NCBI GenBank assembly: GCA_033182465.1
Contig: CP137318.1
Location: 4,340,001 to 4,404,000, forward strand
DNA from: Sanghuangporus weigelae
Lineage: Eukaryota; Basidiomycota; Agaricomycetes; Hymenochaetales; Hymenochaetaceae
DNA length: 64,000 nucleotides
Reading direction: 5' to 3'
Position numbers and translations under genes: made by a program. Below the pieces are notes generated by a model. It was given only the letters and a program-made list of their open reading frames with translations, did not search any database and was not told where the DNA came from. Of the stretch, positions 43,603 to 52,963 are shown piece by piece; within the stretch, counting starts at the first letter, position 1, and each line of letters starts with the position of its first letter.

Positions 43603-44620
43603 ACACAGCATCAAGCTTCCGAAGTACTATGGCAAGCGAAGCGAAGATATTGATCTGTGGATTAGTCGATGTATCTCGAAGCTGGCACAGCATGGAGTCA
43701 AGGATGAGGAGGAGATCGCAAAGAGCCTATTCGCAGCACTCGAAGGCGATAGCTACGATTGGTTTGCAGAGAAGAATACCCTAACATCATTCGATGCCAA
43801 TGGGAAACTGAAACCGGTACCTGCAATTATCGCTGCAACAAACGGAATGTTCGCATCACTCAAGGACATGCTGAACTGGATGAGGATCCGAGCAGGACAT
43901 CCGATCATTGGAGAACAGGAAGCCCTATTCCAACTACTATGCATCCAGCAGAAAGGAGCAAGCATTAGGGCGTACAACGACGAATTCCGACGACTCAAAG
44001 CACGAGCACCAGACACGATGGATAAGCAGATGCTCAAGTACATCTATGTCAAAGGACTAGACATGTGGGTCAAACGACGAGTCGAATCTGTACAACCCGA
44101 CGCTTTCGAGAAGAACGACCTCGATGCATGGATGGAATGGACAAGCAACCTAGCAAACTCTGATGCCAGGCAAAGGCTCATGGGTAGTCAAACATACACC
44201 CCGAGATTCAAATCGAACGGACAGTCATCTTTCCGACCACCAGTACAAACAACGAAACGAGATCCAGACGCCATGGATGTAGATGCACTCCGAGGCTTGC
44301 CGAAGAAGGGAGGCAAATGCTACAACTGTGAAAAGTCAGGACATTATGCAAAGGATTGCAAGGCACCAAGGAAGCAAAAGGGTTCTTCCTCTAAGCGGCC
44401 GAAGAAGACTAATGGTGTAAAACGGAGGACGATGACAACACGAACAATCGATTTCAAGGAAACATGTCCCGATCCACACTGCCGAAGGCCAGTCCACTAC
44501 GACCATGTAGCATGGGCTAAAGGCGACGAATCAGCAGGATGGACTTGCAAGCATGACGAAGAATACCGAAACAACATTCGCAAATCCCTAGCAAGTAAAG
44601 AGCAACAGGGAAAAGATTAA
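43532..44620 (+). CDS. Gypsy copy A Gag, 362 residues
   Basis: Retrotransposon Gag: an N-terminal coiled coil (VQALEQQLQTLQTQL), then the capsid-like retrotrans_gag region (about residues 25-215, with IKLPKYYGKRSEDIDLWISR and IRAYNDEFRRLKARAP), a CCHC zinc knuckle (CYNCEKSGHYAKDC) and a basic tail followed by a second Cys/His cluster (CPDPHCRRPVHYDHVAW..CKHD). Starts at ATG 43532 inside the previous ORF and stops at TAA 44618-44620. A slippery heptamer just before the stop leads into pol. Confidence 0.92.
   Translation: MSTTDQKVQALEQQLQTLQTQLSKHSIKLPKYYGKRSEDIDLWISRCISKLAQHGVKDEEEIAKSLFAALEGDSYDWFAEKNTLTSFDANGKLKPVPAIIAATNGMFASLKDMLNWMRIRAGHPIIGEQEALFQLLCIQQKGASIRAYNDEFRRLKARAPDTMDKQMLKYIYVKGLDMWVKRRVESVQPDAFEKNDLDAWMEWTSNLANSDARQRLMGSQTYTPRFKSNGQSSFRPPVQTTKRDPDAMDVDALRGLPKKGGKCYNCEKSGHYAKDCKAPRKQKGSSSKRPKKTNGVKRRTMTTRTIDFKETCPDPHCRRPVHYDHVAWAKGDESAGWTCKHDEEYRNNIRKSLASKEQQGKD
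44608..44614 (+). promoter_or_regulatory. -1 ribosomal frameshift heptamer at the Gag stop
   Basis: G GGA AAA in the Gag frame, followed by GAT TAA. A -1 slip continues as AGA TTA AGA CCT and stays open through 44725 into pol. It therefore fuses Gag to pol without a break and explains the absence of a Gag-pol reading frame. Confidence 0.7.
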
Positions 44621-44724
44621 GACCTCCATCGAACGAGACTGCGCGATGTGAGTGTAACAAGGGTGACGAGAAAGGTTTCAACAACCAGTGTTTCAAACCT
44701 CCTGGGTTCAACCCCAGTGAAGCG

Positions 44725-47700
44725 ATGTACAATAAGCGATTGCCAATACAAGCATTGCATCCCCGATTACCTATTCGAGTGAAGGTTGGAACAAAGACCC
44801 TAGCAGTCAAAGCGTTAATCGATTCCGGAGCTACATGCAGCACGATACACCCCAACTTGGTACGACACTACAGCCTATTCAAAAAGAGGCTTGATCACCC
44901 TCGACCTTTGAATAATGCAGATGGAAGTCCCAACCAAGGAGGAGCAATCACGCACGAGGTCTACACATTAATTTTTGATGGACCTAGACCGCAGCCACAA
45001 ACGTTGGCAGTAGCAACCACAGGACAGGATCAAGTGATCCTAGGAATTGACTATTTGGCCAAAGTCAATCCCGAAATTGATTGGAAGAATCAAGTATGGA
45101 ATCGGAATGGTAATTCGATACCATTCGAGCTCAACGTCATACGAGCTACCAAGAAGCGAAGGCACAGGAAGCGCAAACGGAAACGGCAAACGAAAGGCAA
45201 ACCTGACAAGACAAGACCTAGGCATAACACGAAGCAACAGGCTCAGGACAGAGACAACTATCGACACTCTGGAGCACCAGGAATAATATTTGCGCCAAGG
45301 AGAGACAACAACGGACACTCTCACGAAATGAAGCCACAAGTGAAGCCGGAAGCAAGACCAGCAACACCAAGACTGGAACAGGCAAAACAGACGCCAGAAG
45401 TGAAGAGTCCGAGCACGGAAAATATACCAGACTCTGCAACGAAACAGCCACAACAGGAAACGGCAAACAAGCATCATCGAGATGAGGAGGAAATAAACTA
45501 CACTCCCAAGCGATGGAAGAAACAGGCACCACAAGGAACGAGTATAGTGCAACGACGACCAAGGCACATACCGAGACGGATGATCCCAGCATGGCAATTG
45601 TACCAGACATCCGAAGGCGAAACAGAAGAGATAACAGGCAAGCATAGCCTAGACGAACAGGAGGAAATAAACGACTCTCCGAAACGTTGGAAGAAACAAC
45701 CACCACAGAAGATACATCCACTGAGGCAAAACATGCCGGAAGATGAAGAACTCTGGCCATCACCAGAAGAAAACCCGGGCATGAAGTATAGGATACGACC
45801 ACGAAAGACACGGTATCCAGAGAAGCCAGTGGCAGGCATTATACGACCGAGAACGGCATCGTTAATGCGAGGAGCTAGTCCCACACCGAAGCGTACAAGA
45901 TGGGCAGACAACGAAAGCGATATCGAGATGCAAGACGAGCAGGAGACAACAGAAGACACTCCTATGCACGATATAGAGCCAGAAGACATTGAAAGTCTTA
46001 GGACGACCAACCAACCAACTACCCTTACCAGAAAGGAAGAGCTCGCTGCAAAGCTAGAGCTAGACATCAATCGAAATTGGTCACCAAGGCAGCAGAACCA
46101 AGTCTCACAGCCTCTGAACAAAGCGAGTTCAGTATCCCAGCAGTATTCTCAACAAAAGGCAGCTGCAGAAGGACTACTAGGAACACAGAAACGAGATTGG
46201 CGAAAACTCCTACCAAAGGAAATAGAAGACTACGCAGATGTCTTTGATCCTGACAAGTCAAGAAGGTTACCCAAGCATACGAAATGGGATATGGCAATTA
46301 ACCTCAAAGAAGGAGTACCATTACCGAAACCGAGGCCTATTATCAAGCTCACACGAGAAGAGCAGGCAGCACTCGATGCTTATGTCAAAGAGTTACTTGA
46401 CAAAGGATGGATTGAAAAGGTTCAACCACATGAACCATGTCCGGTAGCAGCACCAGTCTTCTTTGTAGGAAAGAAAGACGGAGGAGCACGAGCAGTAACC
46501 GATTACCGAGACATCAACGACACGACAGTATCAGACCCATACCCGATACCGATCATGAGTGTTCTCCCAGAGAAACTGGAGAAAGGAAAATTCTTCTTTA
46601 CACTCGACATGCGATCAGGTTACAATAACCTGCGAATCCGAGAAGGAGACGAGTGGAAGGCAGCATTCCGAGTTGGCAATGCAGTCTACAAGCCAAAGGT
46701 CATGATGTTTGGAATGAAGAACTCACCTGCAGTATTCCAACGATTCATGAATGACAACTTCGAATATTGGCTCAGGACAGAAGAAGCACTCAACTATTTG
46801 GACGACCTTATTGGTCAAGCACAAACTGAAGAGGAACATTGGAAACTCCTCAGGGCAATTCTACAGAAATGCCGAGAGCTCGACATTTACCTCAAAATCG
46901 AGAAATGTCACTTCCTCCAAACCCAGCTCGACTACTTGGGATTTGTAGTAGGAACGAAAGGCATCCAGATGGATCCTTATAAGCTCAAAGCTATTCACGA
47001 ATGGCCAGTGCCAAAGACGAAACGACAAGTTCGAAAGTTCCAAGGATTTTGTAACTTCTACCGAAGATTCATCAGGAACTATGCCGATACATTCGCACCT
47101 ATTGGCGACCTTATCAAAAAGGATCGCAAGTTCATATGGGCAGAGGCACAAGATAAGGCATTCGAAAGTATCAAGAAGGCATTCGAAACGGAAGTCGCAT
47201 TGGCAATGCCAAAGCCAGACAAACCATATACATTGGAAACCGATGCATCCGATGTAGCGATTGGTGCAGTCTTACAACAAGAAGACAACCAAGGAGAACT
47301 GAGACCTTTAGGTTTCATGTCGAAAACTCTAACGAACACCCAACGAAACTATCCGACGCATGACAAAGAGATGCTAGCAATCATGGAAGCACTCAAGCAT
47401 TGGAGACACCTATTGGAGGGAACCAAAGAACCAGTAACAATCCGAAGCGATCATGCAAACCTCCGATACTTCATGACAGCTCAGAATCTATCGAGACGTC
47501 AAGCGAGATGGGCATTAGAGTTATCACGATATAACTTCAAGATTCTCCATTGGCCAGGCAAGAAGAACCAAGCTGACGAGCTATCACGACGATCCGACTA
47601 TATGCCAGAGGACAAGGACAACTTAGGAGTTACCTTATTACCTCCTGATACGATCAAGCAACAAACATTGCGACGCACAGAGATCAACGGTCTATACAAG

Positions 47701-49203
47701 CTAGAAACTGAAATGGTCACTATCTCTGATCCTATTATCCGAACGATCAAGAGGAACTACAATACCGAGGAGGCTAAGAAGGAAATTCAGGCGATCAAGC
47801 AGAGCAACGGCTACAGTTACAGGAACGGCTTGCACTACGTAACCAATGCATTATATATCCCGCCGTCCGCCAACCTACGAGCGTTGCTAATCCGAAGGCG
47901 CCATGATCACAAACTTGCAGGCCACCCAGGAGCAGAAAAGACCATAGAGCTTGTAAAGCGATCATACTATTGGCCGAAGATGGAAGAAATGATCCGAGCA
48001 TATACCGCAACCTGCGACATATGTCAGCGTGCAAAACCGATTCGACAGTTTCGAAATCCGCCGCTCCAACCGTTGGAGGCACCACATCAACCATGGGAAA
48101 CCATAACCTGTGACCTGATTACCGACTTACCAGTCAGCAATGAAGGCTACAGCGCGATACTCGTTATAGTGGACAAACTCACTAAAATGGGGAAGTTCAT
48201 TCCTTGCCAAGGAATACCCAATGCTAAGCAGTTGGCACGTTTGTTCCGCCAACATGTCTTCAAATACTACGGGGCCCCTAAACGAGTAATCTCCGACCGA
48301 GGTAGCAACTTCACCGCGCAATTCCTCAAGGAGTTCTGCAGACTCATCGATGTCGATTGGAAAACTAGTACAGCGTATCATCCACAAACCGATGGTCAAA
48401 CCGAGCGACTAAATCAAGAGCTTGAACAGTACTTACGCTGCTATGTGTCCTACCGACAAACAGATTGGGCAGAGTACATCGATATAGCAGAATTCGCCTA
48501 CAACAACAGGAAGCACAGTACTACACATCAGTCACCATTCTATACACTGTATGGATGGCATCCTCACCTGGACGTTGCGGAGACCGGTGATTCAAACGTC
48601 CCAGAAGCAATAAATCACCTAGAGGAGCTTCGACAAGTACAGCAAGAAGCCTATAATTCGATTAGGCAAGCGAATGAAGCAATGAAGCTTTATGCAGACC
48701 TGCATCGAGGCAAACTGCCAGAGTACAAGCCGGGAGACGAAGTGTTACTAGACATGAGGAATCTCAGTCGATTGGAACCAACGAAGAAACTTGCAATGAA
48801 ATGGGCAGGGCCTTATAAAGTCGAGAAGGCAGTCGGACAAGTGTCATTCAGATTACGCTTACCCGAAACCCTTCCGATCCACCCAGTGTTTCATGCGAGT
48901 CTTCTCAGGCCTTACAAACGAAAGGAATACCCTGGAAGACCCACTTTGGATGAACCACCACCTATTGAAGTGGAGGGAGAAGCAGAGTACGAAGTGGAGA
49001 CAATTCATAACACAAGACGTCATCGGAGCAAGGTCCAATACCTTATCCAATGGAAAGGATACCAGGAGCGAACATGGGAGCCACTTGACAACCTCAAGAA
49101 CTCCTATCAAATGATCGAAGCATTCCATAAAAAGTATCCTCAGGCAATCCAGCCACCGAACCTTAACCAATGGATCGCCGCACGAAAACGAATGAGGCAA
49201 TAG
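44725..49203 (+). CDS. Gypsy copy A Pol, 1492 residues from first ATG
   Basis: Protease, reverse transcriptase, RNase H, integrase and chromodomain polyprotein. Protease has ALIDSGATCSTIH (Asp at about 33). A long basic/acidic linker (about 150-480) follows. Reverse transcriptase spans about 520-720 with YLDD at about 691. RNase H begins YTLETDASDVAIGAVL. The integrase zinc domain is HDHKLAGHPGAEKT..CDICQRA (about 1059-1110); the core has D (CDLITDLP, about 1129), D (SDRGSNF, about 1190) and E (TERLNQELEQY, about 1226). The C-terminal chromodomain is YEVETIHNTRRHRSK..YLIQWKGYQERTWEPLDNL (about 1420-1470). The frame is open upstream to the frameshift heptamer, so the native protein likely starts as Gag-Pol. 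Chromodomains direct such elements to heterochromatin, yet both copies here landed in genes. Confidence 0.97.
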   Translation: MYNKRLPIQALHPRLPIRVKVGTKTLAVKALIDSGATCSTIHPNLVRHYSLFKKRLDHPRPLNNADGSPNQGGAITHEVYTLIFDGPRPQPQTLAVATTGQDQVILGIDYLAKVNPEIDWKNQVWNRNGNSIPFELNVIRATKKRRHRKRKRKRQTKGKPDKTRPRHNTKQQAQDRDNYRHSGAPGIIFAPRRDNNGHSHEMKPQVKPEARPATPRLEQAKQTPEVKSPSTENIPDSATKQPQQETANKHHRDEEEINYTPKRWKKQAPQGTSIVQRRPRHIPRRMIPAWQLYQTSEGETEEITGKHSLDEQEEINDSPKRWKKQPPQKIHPLRQNMPEDEELWPSPEENPGMKYRIRPRKTRYPEKPVAGIIRPRTASLMRGASPTPKRTRWADNESDIEMQDEQETTEDTPMHDIEPEDIESLRTTNQPTTLTRKEELAAKLELDINRNWSPRQQNQVSQPLNKASSVSQQYSQQKAAAEGLLGTQKRDWRKLLPKEIEDYADVFDPDKSRRLPKHTKWDMAINLKEGVPLPKPRPIIKLTREEQAALDAYVKELLDKGWIEKVQPHEPCPVAAPVFFVGKKDGGARAVTDYRDINDTTVSDPYPIPIMSVLPEKLEKGKFFFTLDMRSGYNNLRIREGDEWKAAFRVGNAVYKPKVMMFGMKNSPAVFQRFMNDNFEYWLRTEEALNYLDDLIGQAQTEEEHWKLLRAILQKCRELDIYLKIEKCHFLQTQLDYLGFVVGTKGIQMDPYKLKAIHEWPVPKTKRQVRKFQGFCNFYRRFIRNYADTFAPIGDLIKKDRKFIWAEAQDKAFESIKKAFETEVALAMPKPDKPYTLETDASDVAIGAVLQQEDNQGELRPLGFMSKTLTNTQRNYPTHDKEMLAIMEALKHWRHLLEGTKEPVTIRSDHANLRYFMTAQNLSRRQARWALELSRYNFKILHWPGKKNQADELSRRSDYMPEDKDNLGVTLLPPDTIKQQTLRRTEINGLYKLETEMVTISDPIIRTIKRNYNTEEAKKEIQAIKQSNGYSYRNGLHYVTNALYIPPSANLRALLIRRRHDHKLAGHPGAEKTIELVKRSYYWPKMEEMIRAYTATCDICQRAKPIRQFRNPPLQPLEAPHQPWETITCDLITDLPVSNEGYSAILVIVDKLTKMGKFIPCQGIPNAKQLARLFRQHVFKYYGAPKRVISDRGSNFTAQFLKEFCRLIDVDWKTSTAYHPQTDGQTERLNQELEQYLRCYVSYRQTDWAEYIDIAEFAYNNRKHSTTHQSPFYTLYGWHPHLDVAETGDSNVPEAINHLEELRQVQQEAYNSIRQANEAMKLYADLHRGKLPEYKPGDEVLLDMRNLSRLEPTKKLAMKWAGPYKVEKAVGQVSFRLRLPETLPIHPVFHASLLRPYKRKEYPGRPTLDEPPPIEVEGEAEYEVETIHNTRRHRSKVQYLIQWKGYQERTWEPLDNLKNSYQMIEAFHKKYPQAIQPPNLNQWIAARKRMRQ

Positions 49204-49378
49204 TTGCATCACATGCACTCCACCCGATGGAGCCGCTTATGGATCCACAATAGAGATGATGAGTAAGGTCCCCAATGACCTTACCAAGCGATGACATCAA
49301 TGTGGCACACCAAAGCGAGAGCAGAGATAGAAGAATTAGGCAAGACACCGCCGACATACCAACAAGATGGTATAAAAC

Positions 49379-50455
49379 ATGGAGAACTTCGAGCTAAGGA
49401 ACAACAACTCGAATCTCAACAGCTCTACTTCACTGCAGACGAACTACTACTCAGCTATGCCTATCTTCGATGAGCTACATGCATTCTGTCAACCAGAAGA
49501 TGCACCAGAATGGACATTTGCACTTAGGCCACCGACCGAACGTTATCAATGGCCACAGCTGTGCAACCGATTCAACGAAGAGAACTACGAAGACGAAATC
49601 GTACCCCTATGCCCAGGAAAGTACTTCGACGATCTATTTGACAAGTGGAATGCAGTCCACCACAACCGAGACGAAATACCCCATCTTATGATGGCGAATC
49701 ACTCAGACGAGTGGTTATTCAAACTCAGTAACCCTCGAGACGCAGCATTACGCCGACTCAATGATGATGCATTTCTAACCTACGCGATCGAACTCGAAAC
49801 ACAAGCATTACATCGAGGCAAGATCGACTTTAGGCAAGAAACGACATACAAGAACATCATGGGCATCTATCATTCGGCAATTCAAATTTGCGCCTACCGA
49901 CGAGACATGACTACCGCAATTCTTAACCGAATGATGCGATGGAGTCACTATCATCCGATGAGCATCGATGCGATGAAGTACATTATATACATAGCCGACC
50001 AGACGGGCTTCTATGCATCCCACACCATGCAGTTCATGACGGTACTCAACATGACGAAGTATTACGAAGGAACGAGATACCGAACGGTTATTGAAGCGAG
50101 GAACTCTACTACGGACGAGGTACCACTCGACAACATCGAGCACCACGTAGTCGAAGGCAAAGAGGTTAACTACGACCCTCATTACCTTATGGAACTCAAC
50201 AACCGAGAGGAAGAAGCCAGAGAGAAACTACAGGCTACACGACACCCATTGCTGGAAGATCTGATGATCTCAGTCTACCAGTACCCGAACGAACTCTACC
50301 AGCCGGACGAGATGCTTACTATGTCGGAACAGGAGGACATGTACATACACTCCGACGATACAGAGTCAAGTGAAGAAGGTGAAAGCAGGGAACTATATAC
50401 CCCAGCGAACTCGGCCCAGACTACACCTGAGGCTGAAGAATCCGAAGATTTGTAA
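49379..50455 (+). CDS. Gypsy copy A post-pol accessory ORF, 358 residues
   Basis: ATG 49379 to TAA 50453-50455, in the position where env lies in retroviruses. There is no signal peptide or membrane segment, so it is not an envelope. The middle is rich in Tyr, His and Met (for example MDAMKYIIYIADQTGF-like segments) and the C-terminus is acidic (HSDDTESSEEGESREL). It is identical in copy B. No family recognised. It needs its own mRNA, reinitiation or splicing for expression. Confidence 0.75.
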   Translation: MENFELRNNNSNLNSSTSLQTNYYSAMPIFDELHAFCQPEDAPEWTFALRPPTERYQWPQLCNRFNEENYEDEIVPLCPGKYFDDLFDKWNAVHHNRDEIPHLMMANHSDEWLFKLSNPRDAALRRLNDDAFLTYAIELETQALHRGKIDFRQETTYKNIMGIYHSAIQICAYRRDMTTAILNRMMRWSHYHPMSIDAMKYIIYIADQTGFYASHTMQFMTVLNMTKYYEGTRYRTVIEARNSTTDEVPLDNIEHHVVEGKEVNYDPHYLMELNNREEEAREKLQATRHPLLEDLMISVYQYPNELYQPDEMLTMSEQEDMYIHSDDTESSEEGESRELYTPANSAQTTPEAEESEDL

Positions 50456-51011
50456 ACAACTCTTCTTTTATGCAACCCCTTTCCCATATCGTGACCCGAC
50501 ATGGTCAATTATGCATTTCATTCTTACCTTATGATATTTATGGTCACATCCGACCAAATTATGCTTTATGCACCTCTTTATTTCACGCTTATTCGGCCAA
50601 CCAGCACAAATGAAGCACTATGCAGAAGTGTCAAAGAACCTACAAGGGCCTAGACATTTTGTATATTGTTTTATTGTGCCGGCTCCGAATTAGCAGATTA
50701 TGCCTACTTTTTATTATCCTCTATGCAACGGAGAAGCCAAAAGTTTACGTGAAGTCACTCCCTTGCATCATGCTAGGATGTGCATTCACGCTGAAAGGCA
50801 CTCCAATTACACTCTTTCTTCGAAAAACTCCATTTGGGGGTTGAAGAGCCGTAGGTAAACACCTGGAACTTCACTCCCAAATTGGTATAAAACTTATTCA
50901 TTAACGACTTAATGATTTTAATGACTTTATAATTTCTTTCTTATCACTTTCAATTGCGTCATATTCTTTACATGATGCACATTTCATATTCATATCCCTT
51001 CCCACCACCCT
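50456..51011. other. Spacer between the accessory ORF and the antisense gene
   Basis: No ORF of note. Both neighbouring genes converge here, so it should contain their 3' ends. Confidence 0.5.
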
Positions 51012-51327
51012 TTACAAGTCAATGTCTTCCCAGACACCCTTTTCACGACGTTCCTGCGAAGCAATACCTGCATTTTCGACGACTGGATCGATATCCTCAA
51101 CGTCATAACCGAGCGCGAGGTGAACTCGAAGCGCAACAGTCGTAACATTGCGCTGGAACGATTGCATTTCAAAGTCGGCCTCCTAGAGGAAGATTAACGA
51201 CTTGAAACGGCACAGAGCATGCATCACTTACCTGAGCACGCCTCTTACGCTCCAAAATCCAATGATTTATGCCGAAAATCGCGACAATAACGACAAAAAC
51301 AGTAACAGCAGCGGCGACTTTCAACAT
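51012..51327 (-). CDS. Antisense spliced gene of gypsy copy A: 88-residue single-pass membrane protein
   Basis: On the strand opposite to gag-pol, exon 1 (51327-51232, 32 codons) encodes MLKVAAAVTVFVVIVAIFGI, a clear membrane helix, then NHWILERKRRAQ, a basic stop-transfer segment. A canonical 49-nt intron (51231-51183, GTAAGT..CTAG) leads to exon 2 (51182-51012), whose 56 codons encode a mostly polar domain ending REKGVWEDIDL. The total is exactly 89 codons with the stop. An in-frame ATG lies further up at 51360, but the splice-supported start at 51327 directly precedes the helix. The same gene is in copy B. The intron is on the antisense strand, so it would not be removed from the genomic RNA and can persist through retrotransposition. 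Function unknown. Confidence 0.7.
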
Positions 51328-51438
51328 TTTGGAGCAGAGATGATGATGGTCTGATAGCAAAAATCAACCATCACTAGGCGACCCTTTATCCGAGCTTTCT
51401 CACGGATTAGGATGAACATTTCTCCGAAAGTTCATCTT
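51328..51438 (-). promoter_or_regulatory. Probable promoter region of the antisense gene
   Basis: The 110 bp between the antisense ATG and the polypurine tract contain GATAAAG (antisense strand) about 65 nt before the ATG and a small hairpin (GATGAAC pairing with GTTCATC). The location is the only room for an antisense promoter short of the LTR itself. Inferred. Confidence 0.3.
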
Positions 51439-51446
51439 AGGGGGGG
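51439..51446 (+). other. Gypsy copy A polypurine tract
   Basis: AGGGGGGG five bases before the 3' LTR. Confidence 0.85.
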
Positions 51447-51451
51447 TGTAG

Positions 51452-52963
51452 TGAAAGGATCCGCTCAAAATCTCGCATCAGGATCAACGCGATCAACAGA
51501 TCTACACGATCAGCTTTCCAAACGCGACCGGTAACCAAGCCAGCTATCAAAGGCCCAAGCAATCGAGCGGCCTAGGCAACAGTAACCCGTTACCACCCGA
51601 GCGCTAGAAGCACCGAAGCGGATACGTAATCCCGCTAACAGCTAACACCGCCGACCGCCTATTACCGCGGACTACCACTCTAACGCCGCCGACCAAGCAA
51701 CCAGAGCGACCTCGATCAAAAGAAGCGATCAAACTTCTTAGAAGTCCAGAAGCACAACTACTAAAGCCTAAACGCTAAAAGGCTAAAGGCTAATAAGGTT
51801 TATGGAGACCTCACTGGCATTTCAGCACTGTCAAGTCTGTGCACGAGTTTACATGGTCCTTTATGAAGTATACTACTTAGTATGCACGGCAACGGTTGGT
51901 ACGCGTGACTGTCACATCGAAACCGAGCGACACCTTCAGGATACAATGCATTCCAATCCACCAAGCCCAATAGTACCCAAGAAACGAGAGGAGCTCACGA
52001 TCACAACTCGGACCCCTCGAACTGCGAACCCGATAACTTGGAGAATGATTGGATGGTATAGACCGGAGTTGCACACACCATGTCCAGCATCTACGATACA
52101 GGCAAACCTTTATTTACCGAGAGATGCGAACCTGGAAACCAAGCAATTACAACTCCTTATACAACGAAGGATATGGCGCTACATTCGAGATATACGATAC
52201 GAAGGCAAAGCATGGCTAGTCACCAGAACCCAGCAGAACCCACCAGCAGAGCTTATGCAGTTCATGATATGCCTTGGACCATACTCTACACCGACCCGAC
52301 ACCTTAACACTGACGTGCGAGTTATGCTTACCCTCGCTGGACCTCGAGATGAATTCCGAAGAATCACATACCGAGCAGCCTACATCGCTCCAAGAGCAAA
52401 GATGCCACTCAATGACGGCAATGACATCGTTATGGAGTACTGACAGCGGAGCATTCCATATCGGAGCACCACCTCTATTGTCTCAGTCAGCAACTCCAAA
52501 GAATTCTGTCATAGTGGAGACGACCTTACAAAGATTGGAGCAAAGTGGAGCGAAGCGCAGCAGGATGACAAAGGAACAGATGTAATGGTGGAGGAAAGTG
52601 GAGTAAAGTGGAGACAGGATGAGTAAGAAATAGGACGGAAAATGGAATATCTGGGAGCATAAATAGTTGTAGGATTAGGCCCTCATTTCCCCATCTTTCG
52701 ATCCTCTTAACACACTGGTGTAAAGCTTGCCCTACAGCGAGCTATTACTGTGTGCTTTGTACTATCACGCCTCTTGGAAATCCCAATCTGCTTTACTATT
52801 ACCTCGTATCTGAAAGCATCCATAACTCGGACCGCGACTAGGAAGGCTAGTAAGGGACCGCGTGGTACAGCCAGACGTGGGTAGATAAGATCACCTCTGC
52901 ACAACACACCGCTGCTTAGGCAAAAGGATCAAACCGGTGTAACCCCGGGCCTACTCCCTAACA
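51452..52963 (+). repeat. Gypsy copy A 3' LTR
   Basis: 1512 bp, equal in length and, at the ORF level, identical to 40657-42168. The outer boundary is fixed by the CTCGC duplication at 52964-52968. Confidence 0.95.
51802..52443 (+). CDS. LTR-embedded ORF, 213 residues (3' LTR copy)
   Basis: Identical in sequence and position to the ORF at 41007-41648. In this copy transcripts from the LTR promoter would run into host DNA. Confidence 0.35.
   Translation: METSLAFQHCQVCARVYMVLYEVYYLVCTATVGTRDCHIETERHLQDTMHSNPPSPIVPKKREELTITTRTPRTANPITWRMIGWYRPELHTPCPASTIQANLYLPRDANLETKQLQLLIQRRIWRYIRDIRYEGKAWLVTRTQQNPPAELMQFMICLGPYSTPTRHLNTDVRVMLTLAGPRDEFRRITYRAAYIAPRAKMPLNDGNDIVMEY

Larger units (their letters stand above)
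40657..52963 (+). mobile_element. Gypsy copy A: complete Ty3/gypsy chromovirus with accessory ORFs
   Basis: 12,307 bp flanked by the CTCGC duplication. Order: 1512-bp LTR, primer-binding site, three ORFs including Gag, pol reached by a -1 frameshift, a 358-codon ORF, an antisense spliced gene, polypurine tract, LTR. Reverse transcriptase and RNase H before integrase and a C-terminal chromodomain identify a chromovirus. All ORFs are intact and the LTR ORFs are identical, so the copy is very young and potentially active. An average chromovirus is 5-7 kb; the extra length is in the LTRs and in the regions before Gag and after pol. Confidence 0.96.

Noticed and set aside
45040-46297. Long minus-strand ORFs (201, 197, 207 codons) opposite the pol linker, and their mirror images at 62084-63341
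   Set aside because: They are shadows of the codon-biased pol linker; their translations are Cys/Ser/Val-rich without motifs and no splice or start context supports them.
49379-50455. Post-pol ORF considered as an envelope protein
   Set aside because: No signal peptide, membrane helix or fusion-peptide-like segment; called an accessory ORF of unknown function.
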